This document shows positions 37,730 to 50,800 of a stretch of 64,000 nt of DNA, in pieces (the first letter of the stretch is position 1; every line of letters starts with the position of its first letter). The notes beneath the pieces were generated by a model. The model saw only the letters and a list, made by a program, of their open reading frames with translations. It was not told the origin of the DNA and made no database searches. The position numbers and the translations under genes were made by a program. Source of the DNA: Paulownia fortunei (taxonomy: Eukaryota > Streptophyta > Magnoliopsida > Lamiales > Paulowniaceae); NCBI GenBank assembly GCA_019321725.1, contig JAGSPU010000063.1, positions 248,001 through 312,000 on the forward strand. Reading direction: 5' to 3'.

Positions 37730-37815
37730 CCACATCGCCTCTTAGTATCTTCTACTCTTGTTATTTTTCCGCGCGCAGCAATAATACCTATATCTCTCGG
37801 GATTAGGTTTTCGAA

Positions 37816-40800
37816 ATGGGGAAGAGACGTAAAGCTAGGGTTTCTGAGGAGCATGTAGAGGAAGAAGACGAAGAAATGAGGGAAGATCAGGAATATCTTG
37901 ACGGATCTTCTTCCTCAAACGAAAAAAGCTTGTATGAGGTATATCATTTACGTCTTTTTTTCTTTCTTTCAGGATTTCTATGGTTTATGGTACTTATTCA
38001 TATTTAATACTAAATATGTTGTAGCTATGGTTTTTTTCTTTTTCTTTTCACTGTTTATTCCTTTTGTCCTAAATTGTGTCTGTGAAAATTATGGATTTCT
38101 TGTTTGAAGTTATCAGAACACTCTATTGAAACATGAAGAATGTAATGAATCCAAGTTAGATGAAAGTAAAGTAGATGATACTGATGAGAATACGATGTGG
38201 ACTAAAGTTACAGTGGAAATTCACTGCTAGACATGAACAATTAATTACTCCATGCTGTCCAAATATTAATAGCGAAATTTAGGTAACTCGGAAAACTGAT
38301 GAATTCTCTATGAGGATGTAAAAATTATGATTACACTGAGATGTTTTGGAAGAAAAGGCTAGATATTACAGCTTAGCCGCCTTGTTTTTAAAGATTGTTA
38401 TCAGTAGTCAAGTTTGGGGAAGATATTCAAGACATATTTTTCAATGGCATGTGATGGAGTTGAGGGATCAGACTTTGACATATTGTTGGTATGGACAATC
38501 TCAATAAAGGTTTTTTAAAGATAACCAACAATATAAGTGACATTCTTCCAGTTTTGTGCCTGATAAAAAGTACAACATTTATGATGGAAGTATCTCTTCT
38601 TTTAGATTTGTTCTTTTACCTACAATAGGTGTTGTTGATTATGTCCATCAACACACACTTATTTGTGATAGAATGGAAGATTCCCAAAGAAGAATTATAA
38701 ATATGCATGCTTCAAAACTGCCAATGGTGCTTCATGCACACATGTATAACATGCATTCTAAATCATTATAAATTCAACGGTGACACAAAATGTGTGCATA
38801 AATTAACCAAGGGTGAATGTTTCATTGTTGTATCTGGAGTCCCTAAGACTATACATGTGCCTTTTGGAGTTATTGGCTTCAGCCATATCATAATTGGGCC
38901 CATTAAAATCTCTGTTGCAGCTGGACTTGTCCTGTGAATTTGAGATTTTGTTTTCAATATGCATATGATTTGGTTTCTCTTTCGTCTTAGTACTGAGCTG
39001 CAAGTAGTGATTAAATGGACCTGTGCTTTTCAGATTCTTGGCGTGGATAAAGCTGCGTCTCAGCAGGAAATAAAGAAAGCTTATTACAAGTTGGCTCTGC
39101 GCCTACACCCTGATAAAAATCCTAATGATGAGGTAATTTTGTAGTTTCAGGCATGTTGCACTGGTTCTCTTACTACAAACATCTCTGGTTGTGTACAAGA
39201 TTTTGAACATTCAATTCTTTCTGTAGGAGGCCAAAGAAAAATTTCAGCAGCTACAAAAGGTTATATCTATTCTTGGTGATGAGGAGAAACGTGCAGTATA
39301 TGACCAGACTGGCCGTGTTGATGATGCTGTAAGTCATGATCCCACCAGTTGCTCTTGCGATTATATGTTAAACTTTTGATGTAGGGATGTTTCCTACAGA
39401 ACTCAATGAGGTCCGGGCAATTGGAAGTTTATAGACACATCCTACTATTTTATGTTTCGTGTGAAATGTTGAGTTATGAAATCCACCTTCACAATTACTT
39501 CTTCTAGTTGGATGATTCTGGTGAACGAATTGAACTCTTAAGTTGCTTGCCGTTGGGCTCCTGCTTACTCCTATTTGATTGTATTTATAAATATTTGTTT
39601 GTACACATTTAGTTTATTAAATTTACTGATTTTTTAAAATGACATGCTAATTGATGAAGAACTTTGTCCACCATCATAAAAAACTTTCCTCACATTAGTT
39701 TCTCCAAAAATTTTAAACCATAGAACTTACATTAGTTTGGATTAGCTAAATTGTTATTAGCACTGGATTACTCCTGTGTGCATACTTAGCCAAGGAAAGA
39801 GTTAATTGCATGCTTTTTAAATGCTATAATAGTGAATATCCCCTTTAGCCTCTCAATACTCACGTTTCTTTGCTGATAAACAGGATCTAGCAGGCGATGT
39901 CATCCAGAATTTGCAAACATTTTTCCGAGCCATGTATAAAAAGGTTATTTTACTGTCATACTCGGCAGCTTCCTTTGTTACTAGTTGATTGTACTTTACC
40001 GATCATATGAAGTACTTGGATATCACTTGCAGATCACTGAGTCTGATATTGAAGAGTTTGAGGCAAACTACAGAGGCTCTGATTCAGAGAAAAAAGATTT
40101 GCTTGAGCTATACAAAAAATCAAAGGGCAACATGGAGAGGTACATCTCTATAGCTGTGTTCTGTGGCTACTAATTTGCACTTACCCATTCATTATCTATT
40201 TGAATTTGTTTTCAGGCTTTTCTGCTGCATGCTTTGCTCTGATCCCATGCTAGATTCCCATCGCTTCAAGGATATCATTGATGAGGCTATTTCTGCAGGT
40301 TAGGTCTCTTTTTTATGCACAGGTTTTGACATTCCAAATTACTGACTTTGATGTTTTTAGCTCAGTGGATCTCCTAGAGCTCTTGATAAGACCTTGGTAA
40401 AAGATGCAATTTAAATTATTTCTGAATTAATGTTATCATTGTGTTGCCCTTTGTATTATCTTCCCATTAGTTGGCCATTGCTTTTAACATTTTTGGCTGA
40501 AGTTACAAGTTGTGGGAATGTTGGAGCTGATGTTTTGTTTCATTTTCACTGCTTTGGCTATTTATTTAATTTTCTGTTCTTGTAAAGTTCTATTATGAGT
40601 AGTTTCTTCCTTTTCCCCCCTTAGTTCGTGTGCCAGTACTTCCTCACTCATTCTTTCATGTGTACGTGCATTTGTAGGAGACTTAAAGTCAACCAAAGCG
40701 TATGAGAAATGGGCCAAGAAAGTGTCTAAAACAAAACCTCCTACAAGTCCATTGAGACTCAGAAAGAAGTCAGTCATGTTTCCTCTTTTCCAGGAGTCTT

Positions 40801-41061
40801 CACTAAATTTTCTAGATTTGAGTTGAGGCGCAGAAAATTTAATGCTTGTGAAATACCCCTTGCAGATCAAAGAAAAATTCAGAAGATTTGTATGCAATAA
40901 TAGCTCAACGTCAAAACGAGAGGAGAGGCAAGATTGATTCAATGTTCTCATCTCTTGTTCAAAAATACGGTGCTGGTGAATTAGTTCCAGAGCCAAGTGA
41001 AGAAGAATTTGAAGCTGCTCGAAGAAAACTTGAAAGCCGAAGAACTTCCAAACGAAAGTAA
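37816..41061 (+). CDS. DNAJC9-type J-domain protein (Arabidopsis J6-like)
   Basis: Eight exons, all GT-AG and all in frame: 37816-37938, 39034-39132, 39227-39328, 39884-39943, 40033-40139, 40216-40298, 40678-40768, 40866-41061; 286 aa. The N-terminus is basic then acidic (E-E-E-D-E-E-M). The J domain covers about residues 39-108 with H-P-D at 66-68 and ends [11 protein letters not shown]. The middle has [18 protein letters not shown] and the C-terminal part has A-I-I-A-Q-R-Q followed by a basic tail. This order matches human DNAJC9, a co-chaperone that recruits HSP70 to histones H3-H4. The same role in plants is inference. Intron 1 is 1.1 kb and includes an unexplained open frame. No indels or odd residues were found, in contrast to neighbouring larger genes. 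Confidence 0.9.
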
Positions 41062-41469
41062 CTGCAGTCTGTAACCTTTTACTTTCCTACCCTGCCTCTT
41101 AAAAAACCTTGAATTATCTGCTTTTCATCTGTATGATACAAGTAAAATTCTGGATCTTCTCTTATGAAGATCTAGTGTTTATGAATGGCTGCTAAAGCAA
41201 CTGCTTTGTAAATTAGATCGGAGATGTTGCAAAGATGGCTGCTGCTAACTTTTGTGTATATTTCATTCTTGTTTTATTACTTCTGTCTGAAATTTGAGAT
41301 GTCACAATATTCTGTCAGTAAGAGTTGGTAAAATTTGCATTACTTGGTGACACTAGTAGGTGTAATTCTTGGATGGGTGGACTGGAATATATTGGGTCCA
41401 TGTGTTGCCATTGGATCAAGAAGGATGGGTGGTAAAAACTACTCATTCCCTTATAATACTAGAGCCATT

Positions 41470-41690
41470 AGTGGAGGGGGTGAGAGGGGGACACAGTGTG
41501 AGTGATACATTTGGTCTAAATTGAATCTAATCTAAATTTGAGGATGTGTTTGGTATTAAGAGGGGGGGGGGGGGGGGGGGCATAGTGTGAGTGATACATT
41601 TGGTCTAAATTGAATCTAATCTAAATTTGAGGATATGTTTGGTATCAAGAGGGGGTGGGAGGTTGACATAGTGTGACCAACATATTCGAT
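41470..41690. repeat. 89-bp tandem repeat, about 2.3 copies, with a G19 run
   Basis: The phrase 'gtgagtgatacatttggtct' starts at 41498 and again at 41587; a third, partial copy ('catagtgtgacc') begins near 41669. Copies are nearly identical except for their G-rich joints, one of which is 19 uninterrupted G (41562-41580). Confidence 0.9.
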
Positions 41691-43735
41691 CTATTCAAAA
41701 TTACATGGAGAGTGGAGAGTTGCCTCAACCTTCCACATATCCATCTTACTAAACAAAAAGAGAGGTATCCCCAATTCCTCTCCAATCTCCTTGCTAACCT
41801 TCCTACCAAACATATCAATTTGCAATTCGGACAAGTTGAATATCAAAGTGATTCCATAATAAATTCATATTTTTTATTCCGTTTGGGCTTTCCAAATGAA
41901 TTGTTATTGTGACAACTTAGCTCAAATTACTTCTGCTGTGGAGTTGTTTTTGTTGTATCCTTTCTTCTAAATAAAGCAATATAATTATAATTAGTTTCTA
42001 TCATATTTTATTGGAGTAATAAAATAAACAACTAGAAATAAATATATTAATAACAAAAAAGAAGCCTGCACATTATACAATTATTGTACTGTCAGTGGGA
42101 GCTTACGGTTGAACTTTGGTATGAAACAATCATTTTGGAGGCAACTCCTTATGCGCAAAAGTGTATAGTCATGGGGGGAATTTGTGGTCCAGTTGAGATA
42201 TATCCCGCGTTTTACTTCCTTTTAGGTGTTTGGACAAATGGATAAAATGTTTCAAATTGACTGGTGTAAGGTAGGAATTTGAATATTAAAAAAAAATAAA
42301 AAAAAAAAATAGAACATTTCTACTTCTGGTATTTGAATTAAGCCTCCTTCCACATGATCAGCACTCTGAAAAATGGCCCATCACTTATTCTTTTATGCAA
42401 TCAATTATGAGGAGGCTGTCCTAATAATCTCTTATCCATTAAATAAATTAAAGGGTGTACTATTGGATGTATGCAAGTTCTCCGACATAATTAAATTTTG
42501 CAAGGTTTATTATATTGTTACAGCTTCATATAAATAAAATGAAGAATGAACAAAAGTTGGGGGGTGGGTGGGGTGTGGGATTGGGTAGACGGCCTATTCT
42601 GCCGACAAAGCTTGAATTTCAATTTTCTATTTTTCTTTGTGGACAGAACTCTACATATATCACCTCTCAAAAACATGGAAATGACTAGTTCACCAACAAG
42701 AATTTGTGGGCTTTTTTCCCCAAAAGGACTTGTGCCCCACTAACACAAATTAAGCCAATTTGCCACAGTGAAAACCAACTGTTTCTTTTCACCAGACTCA
42801 AGACATTTTACCTCAAATGAGGTGATCCAACAAAGAAGTGCAGGCTTGCAGCAAGGTTTTACTGTTCACATTCAATTAGTGAAAATAAATATTAAATACA
42901 ATCTATGTGTAAAGAAATTTAAATATTAATAAATACACTTATTTCGACATTTTATAGAGGACATATATACAGGAATAAGATAGGAGAGTACAAATGTCAA
43001 TTGCATTAATGAGAGGTACAGATTTTGGTTGTTACTACAGTCAACACATACGTGCATCTAATTTCAATAATTTGGACATAGAATTTTCTTTGTGGGCCTT
43101 GAGAAATTGCCTTTAATTTTTATAACCACAATTTCCACATCATACATACTATTTTAGCAGCATCCACAATTAAACAATGCATAGTTTGGGAATATACGCA
43201 CATCCTTTTACTTTATTGAGTTTATAATGATGGGGGCCTTGCTTGATTGGCCTTTGGAAAAACTATAGTGGTCTCATTAACCTTTATTCAATAGGAGCCA
43301 AGGATTGAAATGACCACCCACCCCCTCCCCACCCCACCAAAAAAAAAAAAAAAAAAAAGAAAAAAAGAAAAAAGGGAAATGAGAAAAGGTGAAATGTTTC
43401 AAACATGATTGAAGACTCTTTATTATTTTAATAGTATTGATAAGATAATTTTTTCCTGGCATTTCCACTTTGTATCAGTTGAGACAAACCTAATTGGGTG
43501 AAAACAAAATCAAAATCAGAATCCCATGATAGCATAAATGCAGAATGACTTAGAATCACAAAGTGTCAAAATTGGCTTATGTCTGAAATTTAGATAGCTT
43601 TTAGGTGAGGATGGTGACATTCCAACTGTATATATAGCCTTTGTGATAGATTTTCACCAGTGTCAAAATGATCATTCTTCTAATGAATCTGTAAATACAA
43701 GCAAAGATTTCTTTGCCCTCCTCTTTGCTCTCCCG

Positions 43736-43740
<5 letters not shown>

Positions 43741-43810
<70 letters not shown>
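43741..43810. repeat. Compound microsatellite (CT)20(CA)15
   Basis: Perfect CT repeats 43741-43780, then perfect CA repeats 43781-43810. Confidence 0.95.
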
Positions 43811-43812
<2 letters not shown>

Positions 43813-44820
43813 GTACAAGAATATAATCTATGTTCCACTAAATTCAATGGTTTTTGTATCTATCTTTTCAATACGACAATATTACACGAGATCTCAAATT
43901 TGTGAAAATGATAAATAAAGAAATTTGACAGAACTATTAATTCAAGTGTTACATTATAAAAGTATTTGTTTTTGTTCTAAAGTTATGGTTCTATTTGAAC
44001 AATACAAAGTGAAACTACTTAATCTTTAAATTAATTATCATGATGATTTTTTGAGTTTAATCCTTACTAAATTTTAGATCTTAATAATGTTGCTTTGTTT
44101 AACACATTTTCAATTAGATTGAAAAAAAATTAAGATATTTATTTTTATACTTTCAAAATTAATTAATTTGATTGGTCAAAATCCACAATAAACTCAGAGC
44201 AAAAGTCATAGTTTATCCTTATTGCTTATGTCGTGGCATGCTATTTTCCTTCGTGTATTTCCCAGTCTGACCCTTTTCTATCTCCTCTTTTGTTTTTTAA
44301 CCTGGTAGATTTACTTTCTCCATAACCATAGTAGGCTTTTTCAGCTTTTGTTAAGCCTGGCTTTTGTAATAACCATTTCTTTAATAATCTAGTAGTATAT
44401 AATTGTGCCTCTAATTTGCTTCTTGAGTGTGTCTTCCCCCCTTAAACGACCACCCTTACCCCTCTCCCACCCCCAGCCACCACACACATACCAATACACG
44501 CACACTCTATTGGTGTAGCTTGGTGTCATAATTGTGCCATTACAACTTTACACTTTATTTTAGAAGGCGTCTCAGAGAGCCATAATTACTTCCAATAAAT
44601 TCAAGAACCGAACTTTGAAGAGGTCTTCTGCTTGACGCTGCTGTATAAGCCCCAAGATTTGTTTTTTCTTGGTTGCTTGCGGAGGCTGTACTCTGTAGAA
44701 ACCAAAGTTTCTCGCTAAATTTGAGCTAGGTGAGTTCAACAACATAAATTTTGCCTAAAGATTGAATCTTTAGCTGGAAATAGGCTGACCCATCTGAAGA
44801 TTCTGGCTTTTAAGGGCTTG

Positions 44821-47800
44821 ATGGAGACAGAAATTGGTGATTCCAAGTCCAAGATGGAAGATTATGCAGCAATAGAGCAGATTGGAAGAGGTGCTTTAGG
44901 AGCTGCATTTCTTGTGCTCCATAAAACTGAGAATAAGAAGTAAGAATTTCTTTTTCAAGCTGTTTTAATGGCTGTGCAAGCATAGAAATGTAATTTTTTT
45001 TTTTGTGTGGCTGTGTTTGGCTCTAATGTGCGCGCGCGTGAGAGTGTGAGGCTTTGCTCATGCTAGAGGTATTTACACTGTAGTAGAATTGAGCTGAGGG
45101 GCTGCTTGCATAACTTAGAAACTTCTGTGAAATATATCGAGAATAATGTCCTTATGAACGTGATTTCTGGGCATCTGATAGACATCAGAAACTAAACTCT
45201 TGAATTTATTGAAGAAAACAAGTATCTCTCATCTTTGGAGGCACTCTATGAGTAGGACTTAATGGGACATCATCTTTAGGCGGCAAATTCTTAATTAACT
45301 AAATGCTTCTTTTTCCTGAACAACATGAGAAAACATAGTGTTTTATGCCCCAAGTTGCTAGTAAGTTCTTCACTTGAAAAATCTAGGAAAGAAGTTTGGA
45401 AAGATATTAGTGTTTTATTGTGTAAAGTAGCTTGTATATTTTGACTAGAGAGACTAAACTGCAGAAAAATAAACTAGAAACATCAATGCAACTGTTCATA
45501 AGCATTTTAGCTAAGTGAATCATAGTCTGTTATTGATCCTTCTAGAGTATTTTAGAACAGAAAACTTTTGAAGAAGCTGCAGACATAAGTAGGCAATTAG
45601 TAATATTGTCATGAAAAATCCTCTCATATGCTCAGGTTGTGATTTACTGTATATGAACTCTGAATGGAGGTTGAGTGATTGGTTCTATCATCTCTGGCAG
45701 GTATGTTCTAAAGAAAATTCGTCTCTCTAAGCAGACAGAGAAGTTCAAGAGCAAAGCGTGCCAGGAGGTTATTTTAAATACTTATGCTGCTGCAGGGTGT
45801 TTGGGAAAAAATTGCGTTATTATTGGATCTGTTTTCAATTTCCTCTAGAAATCATTACACATTATTCTCCATCTTGTTCAGTTCTATATATATTTTTCCA
45901 GATCAGTTACTCTGATCACCATTATAACTTCTTGTTGGGAGAAAAAGGAGTACATGATTATAATGTTTGACAAATTTTGATAATTGAACTTAACTGTGTA
46001 ATTTGTCTATTTCTATTTTGCAAGTCTTATAAACATACTGTTCATGATCATGAGTGTCTGAGAGTTAGTTCTATGAGCTCAAAAGTCCTTATACGTCAGA
46101 GTTGTGGAAAGAACTAACATTCTCTATATCCTTCTGGCTCCTTGGTCCACGTTATATCTACCATTCAAAGAATGTTTTTGAAAACTTGTTCCTTGGTGGA
46201 GAATATAACACTGAATTTTATTTCAAAAAACAAGCCTTTTAATTGCAAATAGATTTATTTTCAGTAGGAGGTGATAAATTTCTTTTTACATACAGAAGGG
46301 ATGCATATGCTTATGACATGGTCTTTTTTTGATTATCAAAAGGAGAATAGAAATCCTGTAACTCCACAGCTAAATGGGGTTGCTGAGTGTAGGAATCGAA
46401 CTTTGTTGGACATGGCTCGGTCCAAGAAAGTTTCACTGGAATTCCTCTTTCTTTTTAGGGCTAAGCTCTGGAAACAGCAACATTTCTGTTGAACAGAGTC
46501 CAAGCATTTCAGTGGCCAAAATATCATATGGGATGTGGTGTGGCAAAACCCCACATACAAATACCTTAGGGTATAGGGTTACCCTACTTACGTAAAGTAC
46601 ATAGTGGGAGATAAGTTGATAAGTTGAATGCTAGATCTACCTTATGAACATTTTTTTTTTTTTAAATTAGTATTGATTTTATACATAAAATTATTAAAAA
46701 TTAAAAATTTGTTACCCTAAACAATAAAACATATCTCATTATTTGCTATTTTTAAGAAAAAATAATTATTGTCCACGGTATTCATTTTCTGGCTCCGCCC
46801 CAGGACATGGTGAAAGTTTCTTCGCTTTTGAATTTCTGGCTTCAATATTGACTATTTCTAACTAGATTGGGGGATGACCTAGAAGAAATAAATAACAATC
46901 AATTGTCTCTGTTTCAGATGAATTTAATTGCAAAACTACGCCATCCATATATTGTTGAATATAAAGATGCTTGGGTGGACAAGGTATTATGTTGTTTGTT
47001 AATCTTGATTTCCAGGTTGAAAGCTACCTCAATATCTTAAAGGTTGTGTAAATATCTGATATAGCTGGCCTGAAACTGATTCTAAAGATAACCTTCCATT
47101 TTCACTATTCTGCAGGAAAGCTGTATATGCATTGTGACCAACTATTGTGAAGTTGGAAATATGTAAGTACTTAAGCTGAACTCAAACGTAGTCATCTCCG
47201 AATAGTAATTGTGTAAGGTACATCAAAAATTATTTTATGATGCTTTGTACAACATATAGATTAATCTCCAATACTTCTGGAATTTTGCTGTAACTTCTAG
47301 TATTAACTTAAAATTTCTGTTTTGTACACTACATATAAAAGTGTGAATCCTTGTGAAAAAATGACATTCGTGTCCTTAAGTATTCTTACTTAACTACTCT
47401 TGTTTAATAACAAATAAGGGTTAAGGGTTAATTAGAGAAGAACGAAATTCTATTTGAGAAGGAAACCATTTACTTGAAGGAAACTATTAGTAGAAGAATA
47501 TATTTAAATTTCTAAATTCTCTAAACTACTTAGACATAATCCTACACCACACAATTTCCTAGCTGAAACAAAAGAGCGAAGAAAAAATAATATTTCTATT
47601 ATGGGTTTCTAGCTAGTGTTACTCTTGATACTTAATTTTTCCACCACACAAATATTTGTTTCTCTTTGATGATAATCCAATGTGATTTTATCATATAGAA
47701 GAAAAATCTCAAGGGAAGGAAATCAATTATTTTAAACTGAAAAAATTGTTACATAGTCATTAAATAAATGTCATTTGTTTCTATTCATTTGTAGTATTAT

Positions 47801-50800
47801 TATAAGATAAACTAACATATGAGTCTTTTCATCATAAATTTGTAAATTGTACTTCCTCTGATGCATTATTGTTGTGCTGAGTTTTAAATAAGAGAAATTG
47901 TGAGCATATTTATAGTATTGTTTCAAATTAAAGTAATGGTTGATGGTTAGTGGTGTTACAATATTATGTTAAGTGAGATGATAGCTGAAAAAAACATTCA
48001 TTTTAAGAAATTGAGTTTTATTTTGACGTTTTAAAAAGAAAATAGAAACAATAAATTTGGAATAGATGGAGTATCATATTTACGATGAGTTCATATTAAC
48101 TCAAAATACTAGATTCTATACAATATAAATTTAGATTTAATTTTTTTGTCTAAACATAAGATTCACAAATTATATTAATGAACTTCAAATTTGAAAAGTA
48201 ATTAAAAATTCCACCTCAAATAAATTTTTTCAGGAGAAATCTTTTTGAAAAAATAGAATGATCACTATTTTAGTTTCTAAATATATATCAGTGAATTAGG
48301 GTATAATTGAAAAATTAAGTTACGCATATGACTAAATTCCTAAATACTTTGAAAAATCTGAAAACTGAGACTACCAATATGCAAAAAGGTTTAAAAGATT
48401 TTCCATCAGGAGAGTAGAGTAATATACAGAAAATCCTTTTCTCTGTTTTCTTTTCCAAGTTAATACTTGCCATGTAAGTTAATTATAGGAAAATATTTGC
48501 AGTCATACATATAGTTTTCAGAATATTTATGTGTTATATTCTGTACAAAAGATTAGTTTTGAAGCAATCTAAAAGTAATTAACAATAAGTAATATATAAT
48601 AAGGCGATTTGTGTGACAAATAAAGGTAAAAAAGAAGAGAAGGTAAAAATAATTAGTGATACCCTATTATGAAGTTTGACATATTATATATGATGTTAAT
48701 TTTTTTCTTCTAAAATTTTTAGGAAAGAAAATAATTTCATTAATGGTCCTCAATATGTATAAGACAATGTTATCCACGTGCATCGCACATGCTTTTTTCT
48801 AGTATATGGACAAAGGGGAAAGGAAAAGAGTAAAGTTGGATGCTAAACAAGCCTTAGAAATAGTTGAATCTTGCTGTATATTTTCTTTTATCTTTTTATT
48901 TTCAAATATGCAGATCTGAAATTATAAGGAAGGCAAGAGGAGCATATTTTCCAGAGGAGGTAATCTGATTGATATTTGTATAAAAGGAGTCTCTCTTATC
49001 TGCATTAGCTAACTCGCACAGTGTGTTCAATGTTCTTGCATATGCCCCAGAAACTATGCAAATGGCTGACTCAGTTGTTATTAGCTATTGACTATCTTCA
49101 TTCCAATCGTGTCCTTCACAGGGATCTCAAGGTTTGATCTATGGTCATCATAAATATAGTTGCCATATATTAGTTTTATTCTTTCTTACATGAATCCTTT
49201 TATCAATTCCAGTTATCTAACATATTTGTCACAAAGGAAAATGACGTCCGTCTTGGTAAGTAGGCCAACGCAAGTCCTTGCAACAACTTACTATTCATTC
49301 CTAATATTTTCTTCAGTTTGTTCACTATATGTAATTTACAGGTGATTTTGGATTAGCAAAACTTCTCAATGAGGAAGGCCTTGCTTTGTCGGTATGATTA
49401 TATAATTATCTCAACTTTACATTTTACTGGTGCACTGTTTATAGTGCACTGTGTGTAATGGTCCAAAGCTGCAAGTAGTCTAGTTGCATGAGAGAGCTGA
49501 TCAGATGTAGCTTAGCTGGAAGGGCTGTGGTAAAACTTTAGCTGCACTTGCATAGAGAGAAGTTTGGGAATAACTGCCCCCAATTTTGTAAGCCAACCAT
49601 CAAGCCAATTATGTTGAAAAATAGGAAGGCAAGGGAATGATAATTATCAAGTGTAAGTAGAGAAAGCATTAGGTTCTCACACTGTGCTAGTTACTGGACG
49701 CCTGTTGTATGTGTTTGCTTATCGCCTACTTAAGATGTTTGCTTAATCTCACACTAATATTTCCACAAATATTGGTGGATAACTTCTGTGCCTCAAACTA
49801 GGTTGTTGGGACCCCAATTATGTGTGTCCGGAGCTTCTTGCAGATATACCGTATGGCTATAAATCAGACATATGGTCTCTAGGTAATAAGTTAAATTATA
49901 AGAATTTATAAGTTCATTTTTTCTTGTTTTCATTTCTGAAAGTGTCTTGTTTTTATTTCTAGGTTGCTGTATGTTTGAGATGGCTGCACACCAACAAGCA
50001 TTTAGAGCGCCTGTAAGTTCAACTTTGTTTTTTTTTGCTGTAGAGTTAAAGACATATCAACACATTTTGATTTGTGAAATGATACAGTGTTCCTTTGAAT
50101 ACTATATTGCTAAAATTAGAACATTTGAATAAAATAGGATATGGCTGGACTTATCAACAAGATAAACAGATCTTTGATCTCTCCACTGCCTATCATATAC
50201 TCTTCTACTCTGTAAGTCTTCTCTAAATTCATGCACATGCATTGCCATAGAAGTATCTATTTATGTCAATACAAAAATGAAATTTCAAAATGACATATAA
50301 CGATTTTAATAATCTCAGAAAACAGATTATAAAGAGCATGCTAAGGAAGAGTCCAGAACACAGGCCAACAGTAAGTTCATAATTTTTCATCACCTTCTTT
50401 TACTCGTGGCAAAATTATCATTGCAATCCCATATATATGCACATCATAGGCTGCAGAGCTATTAAGACACCCACATTTGCAACCATTCCTCCTTCGGTGT
50501 CACAACCCATCTACTGTTTTTCTCCCTGTGAAGTCTCCCTCTCCCAACACAAAGGAAAAAATGAGAAAACCATCACCCAGCCGTTCTGGTGGTGGGAAAG
50601 ACTACAGGGACAGAGAGGTGAAACTACAACAGAGGGAGCTGCTTCCGTTATTTGATGAAAGTACAGATATGCAGTATCCAAATTTACTGGACGGAGATGC
50701 CTTGATAGAAGAACAACTTGAGACGAAGAGGGTTGATCCCACAAGCTATTCTGGAAAACTTTCTCATGACAGTGAAGATTCAAAGAGTGGGGACACAAGT

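Larger units (their letters stand above)
41062..44500. other. Intergenic between the DNAJC9-type gene and the NEK gene
   Basis: No gene. It holds the DNAJC9-type 3' region, an 89-bp tandem repeat with a 19-G run (41470-41690), AT-rich DNA, a poly-C/poly-A stretch (about 43316-43360) and a compound CT/CA microsatellite. Open frames through the microsatellite are artefacts of its repeat. Confidence 0.5.

Noticed and set aside
43601..43918. Open frames encoding Ser-Leu and Thr-His repeats
   Set aside because: Direct translation of the (CT)n(CA)n microsatellite.
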